Origin: Cliona cf. orientalis
Lineage: Eukaryota; Porifera; Demospongiae; Clionaida; Clionaidae
Direction: 5' to 3'
NCBI GenBank assembly: GCA_963930775.1
Contig: OZ005701.1
Location: forward strand, 1,550,001 to 1,614,000
Length of the DNA: 64,000 bases
Below are positions 11,086 to 20,073 of the stretch, piece by piece (the stretch's first letter is position 1; each line of letters opens with the position of its first letter). Below the pieces are notes generated by a model. That model searched no databases and was not told the origin of the DNA. It worked only from the letters and a program-made list of their open reading frames with translations. The translations under genes and the position numbers were made by a program.

Positions 11086-11185
11086 ACTGTTCAAATGATT
11101 TAATATTATGTAATTAATAGTTAAACTATGACTGCGTAATACTTATTGCTGTGCAAAGTGTCATGATTAATATTACTTGACCTAG

Positions 11186-11505
11186 TCTCGTGCCCAGCCC
11201 CCTTCATGCACGCGCGAGAAAGGGTCTGGTCAAAAGGGTCGCACTTCCTTGTCCTCGAGGTACATATATTGCGGCCCAATCAGGTTGCAGAACCGTGGTC
11301 ACATGACATTAGTGGAATGTAATTATGCGTGATCCGTACGTACGCGCGTGCGCTCGGTCTATATGCACACGGTACGGAAGTGGCGGTTAGTTTCTATTGT
11401 ACGCACACCTGAATTGCCAATTATTGCATTCCAACCGGACGCGTAAGTGCGACCCTTTTGACCAGACCCTTTCTCGCGCGTGCATGAAGGGGGCTGGGCA
11501 CGAGA
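11186..11505. mobile_element. 320-bp element or rearrangement with 61-bp perfect inverted repeats
   Basis: Positions 11186-11246 and 11445-11505 are exact reverse complements (61 of 61), starting TCTCGTGCCCAGCCCC. The 198-base spacer is unique in the window. The perfect identity implies a young structure. It lies at the point where the truncated transposase of 11506-12179 stops resembling its relative. No target-site duplication is obvious, and the missing transposase part is not found on the far side, so simple insertion does not fully explain it. Confidence 0.75.
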
Positions 11506-12215
11506 AAAGGTAGGAGTATTGGTAAAACACAGCGACATATAAAATCTTCAAATATGTCTCCATTGACACTCCCTGATGTTAAGTACAGGTCCTCAATGCC
11601 TCTTGTAGTGAGTACGGGTATAGCAGAGATTCTCTTTCCTGATACATGAAGTTGACAGATACGAGGTGTGATTCCCCTCAAGGAATAGCCATATTTTCGT
11701 ATACTATTTCTTCGGTCAGAACCAGTTTCATCAATCCAGATGAACATATCTGGATTGTATGATGCTGCAACTTGTACCATAAACTCGATCCTCCGTTGTT
11801 CACTCTGTTGCAATGCTATGACCTGTACCTTCTTTCGAGTGAACTCCCTTGCCTTTATCGTGCGACAAATTGTAGATGCACTCACCCACTTCCCAGTGGC
11901 ACTATACAGGTGCTCCTGAACTTCCTGTAGATAAAGTGTTGGCTTATGGATGATAGACTGCATGACTGTAAATTCCTCTAACTCATTAAGAGTTTTGCTG
12001 GGTCCACCAGTAGGAGTCTGGGGCGTTACAGATCCATTGCTATGAAAGAGTGCTAGATAACGCTGAACCGACTTTTCACACATGAAGAGGGTGGTTGCAA
12101 TGTCTTTGCAAGACATTCCCCTGACAATGTTGAGCCAAACCGCTCTCCAACGGAGATCCTCAGAGTAGGCTTTAGGCATTTTATTTGAATCTCGCGCGAG
12201 TGCAGCAGAGTCCAT
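11421..12215 (-). pseudogene. Truncated Tc1/mariner-superfamily transposase
   Basis: The ORF of 264 codons begins MDSAALARDS, with a likelier start at Met13 (MPKAYSEDLRWR, 12179). Residues 13-237 align end to end with the intact transposase at 14416-15378: a helix-turn-helix region (DIATTLFMCEKSVQRYL), STICRTIK, and the first catalytic Asp in MFIWIDETG. After CVLPILLPF the protein runs into the 61-bp inverted repeat, so the second Asp and the Glu of the DDE triad are missing. It is therefore a dead DNA-transposon gene. Its element's right end appears to lie at 15648, because another element (12244-15532) was inserted into its 5' flank. Confidence 0.85.
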
Positions 12216-12243
12216 GCATGCGCGCGCACCTGTTCCTAGTCAG

Positions 12244-12271
12244 TACCGTGTTTTGCAGGTCGCTTGCGAAA
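12244..12271 (+). repeat. Left terminal inverted repeat of the two-gene transposon
   Basis: Starts with TA, then CCGTGTTTTGCAGGTCGC. It is identical over 28 bases to the reverse complement of 15505-15532. Confidence 0.9.
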
Positions 12272-12428
12272 TGACGCTGGAGTTTGATTCAACGAATTGA
12301 CCAATCAGATCACGATCTGTGCGCAGTGCGCGTGCAGCCGGCCGGCCTTGACAAAACCCCGCGCTTTGCAGCTTGAGCGCGGGCTTTGATGACCTCGTGT
12401 TGTTGTTTGGATACCGGATCAGGTCGTG

Positions 12429-14373
12429 ATGGCTTCGAAAGAGCACGATCAGCCAGCTCTAGCTGTCAATGTTGCAATTGGGCAGTCAGTAGCGCAATCT
12501 GGTAATAAAACTATTCAGACCGTCACCCGCTCTTTGCCTCAGCATCAGCAAAAACCTCGATCGGTCACTGTATCACCCTTGATAACATCATTGGTTCGAG
12601 ATCCGCGCACATCTCAGCCGGTAACACTCAATCCAGTAACACTCAATACAGCTCTCCAAGCCTTGGCCAAGGCTCAGCAAGCAAATTCAGCCCCTTTGCT
12701 ACCCAAGCAGCAGGGATCTCGAGTCTCGACCTCGTCAATTCCACCCTCTTCAGCTAGTAAGCCAATAAACTTGAATATTAAGGTTATTAACCCCGACAAG
12801 AAGAGCGAAAGTCAAACTTTCGTGCTTAGAAACATAACTGGTGCAGTTTCAACTCCACCCCAACTGAGGGAAGAAATTTTGAAACAATTTGGTCCTGAAT
12901 TGGTACCAGATGATCTTGATTTTCCTGTTGGCTACACAAAGGGAGGGAATAAAGTCTGGATAAGGACGGCAACTGATGTTCAAGATGTGTGGAATTTCAT
13001 CCGCAGTAATGAATCGGTGTCTCTGTGGTGCCATGGTGTTTCCGTAAGTGCTCCTAAAGGCAAACGTCCAAAGGATTTCAGCAGTGAAACTGATAGTGAT
13101 AGTGATGATTCCTTCAAGTACAAGAAAAGGCGCAAGAAGAAGAAAAGGAAGAAGTCTGCATTTGAAGAGAAAACAAATCGAGTTGAAGAGCTCGTTACTA
13201 AGCTGAGGCAAAAGCATGGGAGTCGATATAATACCATTCAGTATCGCATATGGGCAGAGGTTACAGATGTAGGAAGCCACGAGTGAGTTTGAAAATACAA
13301 GATTATCATGAGTCCATGATAGATTACATGTACATGTATGCACTCCTGGTATTATGCATGCATATCATGTATTCAAGTGCCCATGTGCATGTACATGTAC
13401 ATGTTGTGTGTGCCTGTGCTCGTGTGTGTGTGTGTGTGTGTGTGTTGGTAGTTGGTTAGTAATCGAAGTTTTATAGGCAATTTGCTGCCTATGGGAAGGG
13501 GGGTGGGTCATGGCCAGTGATGATCAGAAATCAACTACCAACATATTAGTTGCATCACGTTAGTTGCATCACGTTAGTTGGGGTGCACTCACCAGCCTCT
13601 CCTGCACCCCAATTAAGTACTATGTGTGTACCTGTGCTCTTATTAGAAATATTACTACTGTGTGTGTGCCCACTTGTGCATGTACATTGTTATAGTACAT
13701 TATGTGTGTATGTGCATGCTATAGGTGTATATAGGAAGCAGTATGTGGGCTGTAGAATATTTTGGAAGGGGAGAGACCCCTCCAACTTTTTTTTTTGTTT
13801 TACTAGGCTTGACCTATGTGAATTCCAACTACTGCTTGATCTTTTATGTGTGTGCATGGTATGTACAATTACTGGATGTGTGTATGATCAATGTGCTGTG
13901 CTCCAGATATACTTGTGGGTCACAGGGGTGGAGTGGAAGTAGGAATCGTATCAAGTAATCACCACTGCAACCATAACATTGATTGTTACTTCGTATACAT
14001 CACTTTACGACAATCATACATGTCATGTAGATCCCTTGATGATCCACCAGACCATCCAGCATTTAAGACAGGTCGTGACAAGAAGCCAAACCAAGTTCAA
14101 GCATTGACTACAGCTGTCACTGAGATGGCAAGGGCTATGACGTCTAGTGGTTCTAGTGCACCAATGTCTAGTGCTACTGCTAGCACACTTCCTACTGGTC
14201 CTACCACTACTGCTGGTATATCACCTGGGAAAGTAGCCAATCTGCGTTCAAATTATCTCCAACAAATACGAGATCTCCATTCATTGTTTGAAAATGGAGC
14301 AATCACAGAATGCGAATTCCAAGAGCAAAAGCTTCCAATTCTTGAGCACTTAAAGAAATTGTCTGCTTCATAA
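12429..14373 (+). CDS. Transposon accessory protein with PB1/ubiquitin-like region
   Basis: Two exons, 12429-13282 and 14031-14373, join in phase and encode about 398 residues. The N-terminal third is low-complexity (Gln/Ser/Thr/Pro). Residues from about 115 to 205 form a compact region ending KVWIRTATDVQDVWNFI and VSLWCHGV, which resembles a PB1/ubiquitin-like fold with alternating strands. An acidic Ser/Asp stretch and a basic run (KKRRKKKKRKK) follow, a likely nuclear or DNA-binding segment. A domain spanning the splice site reads YRIWAEVTDVGSHESLDDPP and ends DHPAF. The C-terminus is a predicted helical pair (LQQIRDLHSLFENGAIT, then FQEQKLPILEHL). I know of similar IWAE...H.S...PP proteins only as uncharacterised proteins of sponges and cnidarians; that is memory, not a search. 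Its place inside the terminal repeats makes it part of the transposon. It may bind DNA or partner the transposase. The intron contains GT repeats and a short direct repeat (GTTAGTTGCATCAC). Confidence 0.7.
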
Positions 14374-14415
14374 CATTTATGTGAAAACAACTTTGATATT
14401 TACAGTAGCATTACA

Positions 14416-15378
14416 TTATACATACCCTGAATGTCTAATATACGAATTACAATTTTCTGTTGTGACTGAATTAAATGCTGTTAAAATCATTGCCCTTGGT
14501 GATGATGTTGCCTGGAAATGAGTGTTGTTGGCCTGTAGATAATGTTTGACTTCCCCAAACACTTCTTCAATGGGATTCATATCAGGAGAATAGGGGGGCA
14601 GAAATCGAACAAGTGCTCCAACGCTCAGAATAGTATCAACTACAGAATCTACATGGTGGATAGAGGCGTTGTCCATGACAACTATGGAGTTTGGACTTAC
14701 TCCATCAAATGGAACTAACACAGGTATGAGACACCTCCTGATGAAATCCAGAAAGGTTTCCCCATTGACACTTCCTTCAGCTATGTACACATCCTTAATA
14801 CCTTCTGTAGACAAGATTCCAATGGCAGAATAGCGCTTCCCTCTGAGCTTTAGGGAGTAATCTTGGGGTGGTAGACCTCTAATACCATAGCCATATTTTC
14901 GGAGGGCATTTCGCAAGTCACAACCAGTTTCATCGATCCATAAGAACATTGAGGTGTTGAACATGGTGATATCATACCAATATTCAGCCCGTTTAAGCTC
15001 CGAGCGTTGCAAAGCAATGTGCCTAATTACCTGGTGGGTCATTCCAATGCGATGCATGGTTCGGCAAATTGTTGATGTATCAATCCAGTGCAACGTCCTA
15101 CTATACAGTTCTTGCTGTAGCTCTCGTAGATAAATGCCAGGTTTTGCCAATGCTAAGTCTAGCAGTAACAATTTCTCATGCTCACAAAGCTCTCCCACCG
15201 GTCCATTTCTCTTGACAAAAGGTCTGACATCCCCTGTTGCTTGGTACCGTTGAGAATACCGATAAACTGAGCTGACACTGACACACATCAATTCAGCAAC
15301 ATCTTCAGCTGGCATGTGGTTGAAGGTATGCATCCAAACAATGCGCCACCGCAAATCGTCTGAGTATGGAAGCGGCAT
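14416..15378 (-). CDS. Tc1/mariner-superfamily DD34E transposase, intact
   Basis: One exon of 320 codons, the usual size for Tc1/IS630-type transposases. The N-terminus carries a helix-turn-helix (DDLRWRIVWM, then AEDVAELMCVSVSSVYRY). The catalytic core shows the three acidic residues: Asp in MFLWIDETGC, Asp in IVVMDNASIHH and Glu in SPDMNPIEEVF, with 34 residues between the second Asp and the Glu, i.e. DD34E. The region around the Glu (LPPYSPDMNP) is the family signature. It would cut at the terminal repeats and insert at TA. No stop interrupts it, so it may be functional. The start codon is 154 bases inside the right terminal repeat. Confidence 0.93.
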   Translation of the reverse strand: MPLPYSDDLRWRIVWMHTFNHMPAEDVAELMCVSVSSVYRYSQRYQATGDVRPFVKRNGPVGELCEHEKLLLLDLALAKPGIYLRELQQELYSRTLHWIDTSTICRTMHRIGMTHQVIRHIALQRSELKRAEYWYDITMFNTSMFLWIDETGCDLRNALRKYGYGIRGLPPQDYSLKLRGKRYSAIGILSTEGIKDVYIAEGSVNGETFLDFIRRCLIPVLVPFDGVSPNSIVVMDNASIHHVDSVVDTILSVGALVRFLPPYSPDMNPIEEVFGEVKHYLQANNTHFQATSSPRAMILTAFNSVTTENCNSYIRHSGYV

Positions 15379-15504
15379 GATGCCCGATTATTCAAATTTG
15401 AATGTTACGCGTGCGCGTGCGCGTGCGGATAGTGCGCGCGCCGCGCACAGAAGGTCAAATCTGATTGGTCAGTCCAAGTCAAACGTCGCCGATTTAATTC
15501 TTTT

Positions 15505-15532
15505 TTTCGCAAGCGACCTGCAAAACACGGTA
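15505..15532 (-). repeat. Right terminal inverted repeat of the two-gene transposon
   Basis: Reverse complement of 12244-12271, ending in the TA target dinucleotide. Confidence 0.9.
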
Positions 15533-15648
15533 TAGTGTCTGACCAAACCCACAGGAATTTGTACCTACATGTTAGTGATTACACAATACTACGTGTGGTT
15601 GAAGCCTATTCCCTATGCCAATGGACAACTGTTCTGCAAACCACGGTA
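15533..15648. mobile_element. Remaining right end of the older, interrupted Tc1-like element
   Basis: The segment ends CTGCAAACCACGGTA, which differs from the end of the younger element (CTGCAAAACACGGTA) at one base over the last 15. It stands where the right end of the element owning the truncated transposase is expected, if the younger element inserted into its 5' flank. Confidence 0.6.
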
Positions 15649-15676
15649 TACTTGACCAGTGGATCATGGAAGGGTT

Positions 15677-16754
15677 GTACTAAAAGTAGGAACGAGGAAA
15701 TGAGAAACGAGAAATTGGAAATGAGGAAATGGAAACGGAAATGGTCGTCACTAGATAGAGAGTTTTCAGTTGCATGCAAATTCCTATAGCTCATGCAGGT
15801 ATATAACAGACTAGCCTCTCATAGCCATGGACGCTGTTAAAAGTGTACACATCCAGCACATATTTGATTCCTGCTCTTGTGTGTCTGTTCAGGTTTAGTC
15901 TGAGTGTGTAACTACATCACAGAGTCTCAGACTCAGTCTGGGCCTTTCCTAGTATCACTGAAGGACCAGCTACGTATATACACACCTTTAATTTTAGATC
16001 AGTGATTCATATGATTCAAAAGGACAGTTTTGGCGGGGGGGGGGGGGGGGGGGGCATTTTCTGATCCATACGTGTAAAGTGTGTGTAAGTAGACATAAGA
16101 AACTTATGACGACCTACTATTACTGTACGCCATTGTAATTGTACAAGCTGTAATTTAAGTAGTACTCACTGCTGCAAATAATATGACCACAAGTATTATT
16201 AACCTTTATGTGTATTCGCTATAGCACAAAAACTATAAAGTCAGGCTGTCTGGCCCACCAGCCTACCAGGCATGACTCATATCGCCAGGCCCCTGATACT
16301 AGGATACTAGGCTGGTAGATGCTGAGCTACAAGGTCCAACAACCTCAAATTTGTTGGTAACCATATTGAAGATGTCACTGTGACTTGCTTTAGAGATTTA
16401 CTTGTATCATACCAACCTCTGAGTGACCATGGGGTGGCCAATGATCTGAACTTGGTTGGTGACTCAGTAGCTAAATATCTTATGGAATCCAGAATTGTTG
16501 CCTCATGTGACTGAAACCGGGAGATACACATGCACAAGCACCCCTATTAAATTTTATAGTAGCTATAAGAGATCTATCTATATAAATTTTGACAAATAAA
16601 ATTACAACCGATCTTTTGATGTACCATAGATAGACCTCTATGGCATCCACATCGGTATTGTCAACTAGCAACAACGACGACCATTTCCATTTCCGTTTCC
16701 ATTTCCTCATTTCCAATTTCTCGTTTCTCATTTCCCCGTTCCTACTTTTAGTAC
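15677..16754. mobile_element. Non-autonomous element with about 70-bp purine-rich inverted repeats
   Basis: The left arm starts GTACTAAAAGTAGGAACGAG at 15677 and runs through repeated GAAATG(A/G)GAAA blocks to about 15745. The right arm (about 16676-16754) is its reverse complement with very few differences. The interior of about 930 bases has no recognisable gene and contains a 20-base poly-G run. Confidence 0.75.
16035..16054. repeat. Poly-G run of 20
   Basis: An uninterrupted G run inside the non-autonomous element; it may form a quadruplex and is also a place where assemblies are often wrong. Confidence 0.9.
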
Positions 16755-18568
16755 CACCCATCATGGAAGTGGTATTCATGGTAAAGGTCGTCACTTCTTG
16801 TTATAAGGGACATCCCCATCATAGTTATGTTCTCTTCCCATTCTTCAGGGGCCTATCACAAAGTCCGATTCTCATGCCATTACTGTTGACCACGTGTAAG
16901 ACAAGGGTCCTCTAATTCTTGAGATCTTCCATGTTCATGATATTCTTCCCTCGCCGGATACATCAGTGAGGAGTGTCCATAGGATGTAGGAAGCGTCACC
17001 AGCTTCTCATGATGAAATATTTGGATGCAGCGAAGGAATCTTGGTATCAATTGCTTCAACTTGGGTTCCATCTTCGAACAGGTCCAATCGTGGGAGTACA
17101 ACTGGTATATATATATATAATTCAATTCTCAAATGCGAAGACAACTACCTTAATATACCACCTCAGTCAGTACGACAAAGATAAGAGGTGACAACACTAA
17201 TATTTATCGCAGCAAAATATCCAATTAGTTGTGCAATTTCATGATGTATTCTTGGATTCAACGTATGTTTCGAGTCGCCACGATAACTGAAATACTATCG
17301 GGATGATCTGTCATTATATATATATACACTGTGTAATCAGCTCTACTCATACAGATCTGCAACCATCTTGTGATGGGGTCCAGGGTCTGAAGATTAATTC
17401 ATTGATCTGTTCCTTCACAGACTTCTAATTTAGTTTTGTAATGCCAGACATCACATATCCCACCTAAAATATGATCACCGATACAAAACTGAACTTTGCC
17501 ATGGCCTCATTTCTGATATCTTGGCGTATATGGTGATTCAACCAAGATTTTTTATAATTTTCAATGAAATTTGTGTCACAGCAGCTGGGATCGATACGTT
17601 AGACTTGTTACAGAGACGGCATTCGTGTAATCTCTCCACAATAATATTATAGGATTTACAAGGAAGATTGCGATTTTGGATCACCACAACACTGCCAATT
17701 GAAGTATATTCATATTATTTCTTCTGGTTCCGAGTCTCATGATATTGTCGTTCATGCATCCTGTGACTTTCTGGTTGTGGGGCGCTAGCTTTCATCATTT
17801 CCTTGCGACCTTTCTTCTTATCCCCATTGCCCAGCCTTTAGGGTGTATATATACTGCAATTTTCTTCGTGCATTTGTTACACTTATAACTTAATACGTTG
17901 AGGGATACAGTCAGTGGAACTTCTCATAACGGACCCTCCCAGGAACGACCACCCACTATATAATGGACAACCACTATGGAATGGCCGGATTGAATTTGCC
18001 ATAGATTTAGTACATTACGAACCTCCGAGGAGCGGACAACCTCTCAATTCACTATAACGGATGGATTGTCCTGCTTTCCTGTTGACTCTTTCTCCAGTCA
18101 CCTCTGCAAACGCTAACTATAGCTATATAGCTATCATAATGATGTGTAGACTATTACTATTTATTTATGATTTTATGATATCATATTCTGTATACCAGGT
18201 CCTGTATTAGGTCCTTAGCAGGAACGATGTAAAAATATTTACAAGCACTTCTGGAGTATATACAGTGTCATTTTTCATAAAAGATTTAATATTATATTAT
18301 TATAGTTTCCTAAGTCTCTCTTTGCTTGCTGCTGTTCCATCTCTGCTTGCATAACAGAAGGGAATATTCATCGACAATGCTGATAGGGAGGCGGAGCTGG
18401 TGTTCGAAATTGTCCAAAGTGCACAAAGGTTGTTCGGTTAATTGGAATATTTGATGTGCCGCTGGGTAATTCCACGTGGTCACAACAGCAGACCTCACAA
18501 AGCAGCACACAGGTCGCTTGGCTGAATTGGACGGACTCACCAAACTACGTAGCTAGCTATCGAGAACC
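16755..18568. other. Region upstream of SND1 with decayed repeats
   Basis: No intact gene was recognised. Minus-strand segments at about 16880-17125 and 17350-17850 look faintly coding but are broken and unidentified. At about 17905-18065, sequences such as GTGGAACTTCTCATAACGGA resemble ends of pogo/Tc1-type mini-transposons. The SND1 promoter must lie in the last few hundred bases. Confidence 0.4.
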
Positions 18569-20002
18569 ATGTCCCAGTCTGGACAACAGCCACAGCAGTC
18601 GAACGGTGCGGCCACTGGCGCCCCGCCTCCCCACACCAGCAAGGGCATCGTCAAACAGGTGAGTATTAATATTAAATCGTATAGTCAGTGGGTTATTTAA
18701 TGTACACACCTTGTTCCCAGTGGACGATCTCAGTGATCTAGCCACTTTCCACTTCCAGCCACTCCCTCCCCTAGTAGCCTCGTCCTTGGTCTTTCCCCGG
18801 AGGAGATCCTGGGGACGAGGCTACCCCTCCCCCCACCCCAAAACAAATTTAATACCTTGCTTTAATGTATTAACATCGTCTTCCCCCTGTCCTTTTGCCT
18901 TCTCCCCCCCTCCCTCCTCTCTCCTCCCTCTCCCTCTCCCTCTTTCTCTCCTTTCGTCTTTCTGTCTCTTCCTCTTTGTGCTTATGTTTTGTTCATTTAT
19001 TCCGTCTCTCTCTCTCCTTAACACCCTTTAACACCAATATCCCACTGTTATCTTGCTCTCCACCTGTTTAATTAAGGTACTTTCTGGGGACTGTATCGTG
19101 ATTCGTGGTCAGCCTCGTCAGGGACCACCGCCGGAGAGAACCCTGGCCCTCTCCAACATCACCGCTCCAAAGATGGCGCGACGAGGCAAACCAGGCGATG
19201 AGACCAGTACTGAGACCAAGGATGAGGTAGGGAGGGGTGTATGTGTGTGTGTGTGTGCATACATGTATGGTTTATCATTGCCTAGCAAGTATATATTACG
19301 GACACCACTGGGGCCCTTTTATATGCCCTGATTAAAGTGGTGTCCTTACTTCAGGCAATTTACTATTGAGATAGCAGGCGGTGTCCTGATTAGAGAGGTG
19401 TCCTTTTTTCATAGGTTGTTAATAGTGTAAACTACTTGAGCTTAGCACTGATCTGCACGTTGAAGGTATTCTGTTTAGGAGTTGTTTGCTTGGATTAATT
19501 AATTAGTAGTTTGTTTATTAACAACCATTAGGTCACATGACATACTCTGCTCTATCAGTGGTATGTATTGTATGGTGTGTTGGTTCCCAACCAGTTCCTG
19601 GAAGTATGAGTTGACTTCCTTTCAATTTTCCTGCCTAATGTGGCTGGCCTGACATGCCAACACTAGCTAGTAGCTTGTAAGCATGATACTGATGGATGGA
19701 TTGATTTGAGACTGAGGAGGAGAGAGAGAGGGGGGGGGGGGAGAGAATTTTCATGGTAGTAACTGGTGCTGTTCACTCGACTGAGCCATCTGTATGTGTA
19801 CACTTGAGTGCATCATGATAATAACATTGTGTTTTTAGTGTACTCTATGTTTATTTGTAGCCGTTTGCTTGGGAAGCCCGTGAGTTCTTGCGGAAGATGC
19901 TCATTGGAAAAGAAATCATGTTCAGTGTTGAATACAAGGTTAGTTTGGGGTTTCCCATCCAACTCTCTATTTCTTCTTCCTTTCCTCTCTCTCTCTCTCT
20001 CT

Positions 20003-20073
<71 letters not shown>

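Larger units (their letters stand above)
12244..15532. mobile_element. Complete two-gene Tc1/mariner-type DNA transposon
   Basis: The element is flanked by TA on both sides, the target of Tc1/mariner elements, and bounded by 28-bp identical terminal inverted repeats beginning TACCGTGTTTTGCAGGTCGC. Inside are an intact DD34E transposase on the minus strand (14416-15378) and a two-exon gene on the plus strand (12429-14373). The two genes converge, with 42 bases between their stop codons. It sits within the 5' flank of an older related element whose own right end is seen at 15648. Identical repeats and intact ORFs suggest recent activity. Confidence 0.85.

Noticed and set aside
13550-13958. Frames within the intron of the transposon accessory gene
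   Set aside because: Composition follows GT repeats; the flanking exons join in phase without them.
16880-17850. Weak coding signals on the minus strand
   Set aside because: Too broken and too short for family assignment; no supporting splice pattern was found.
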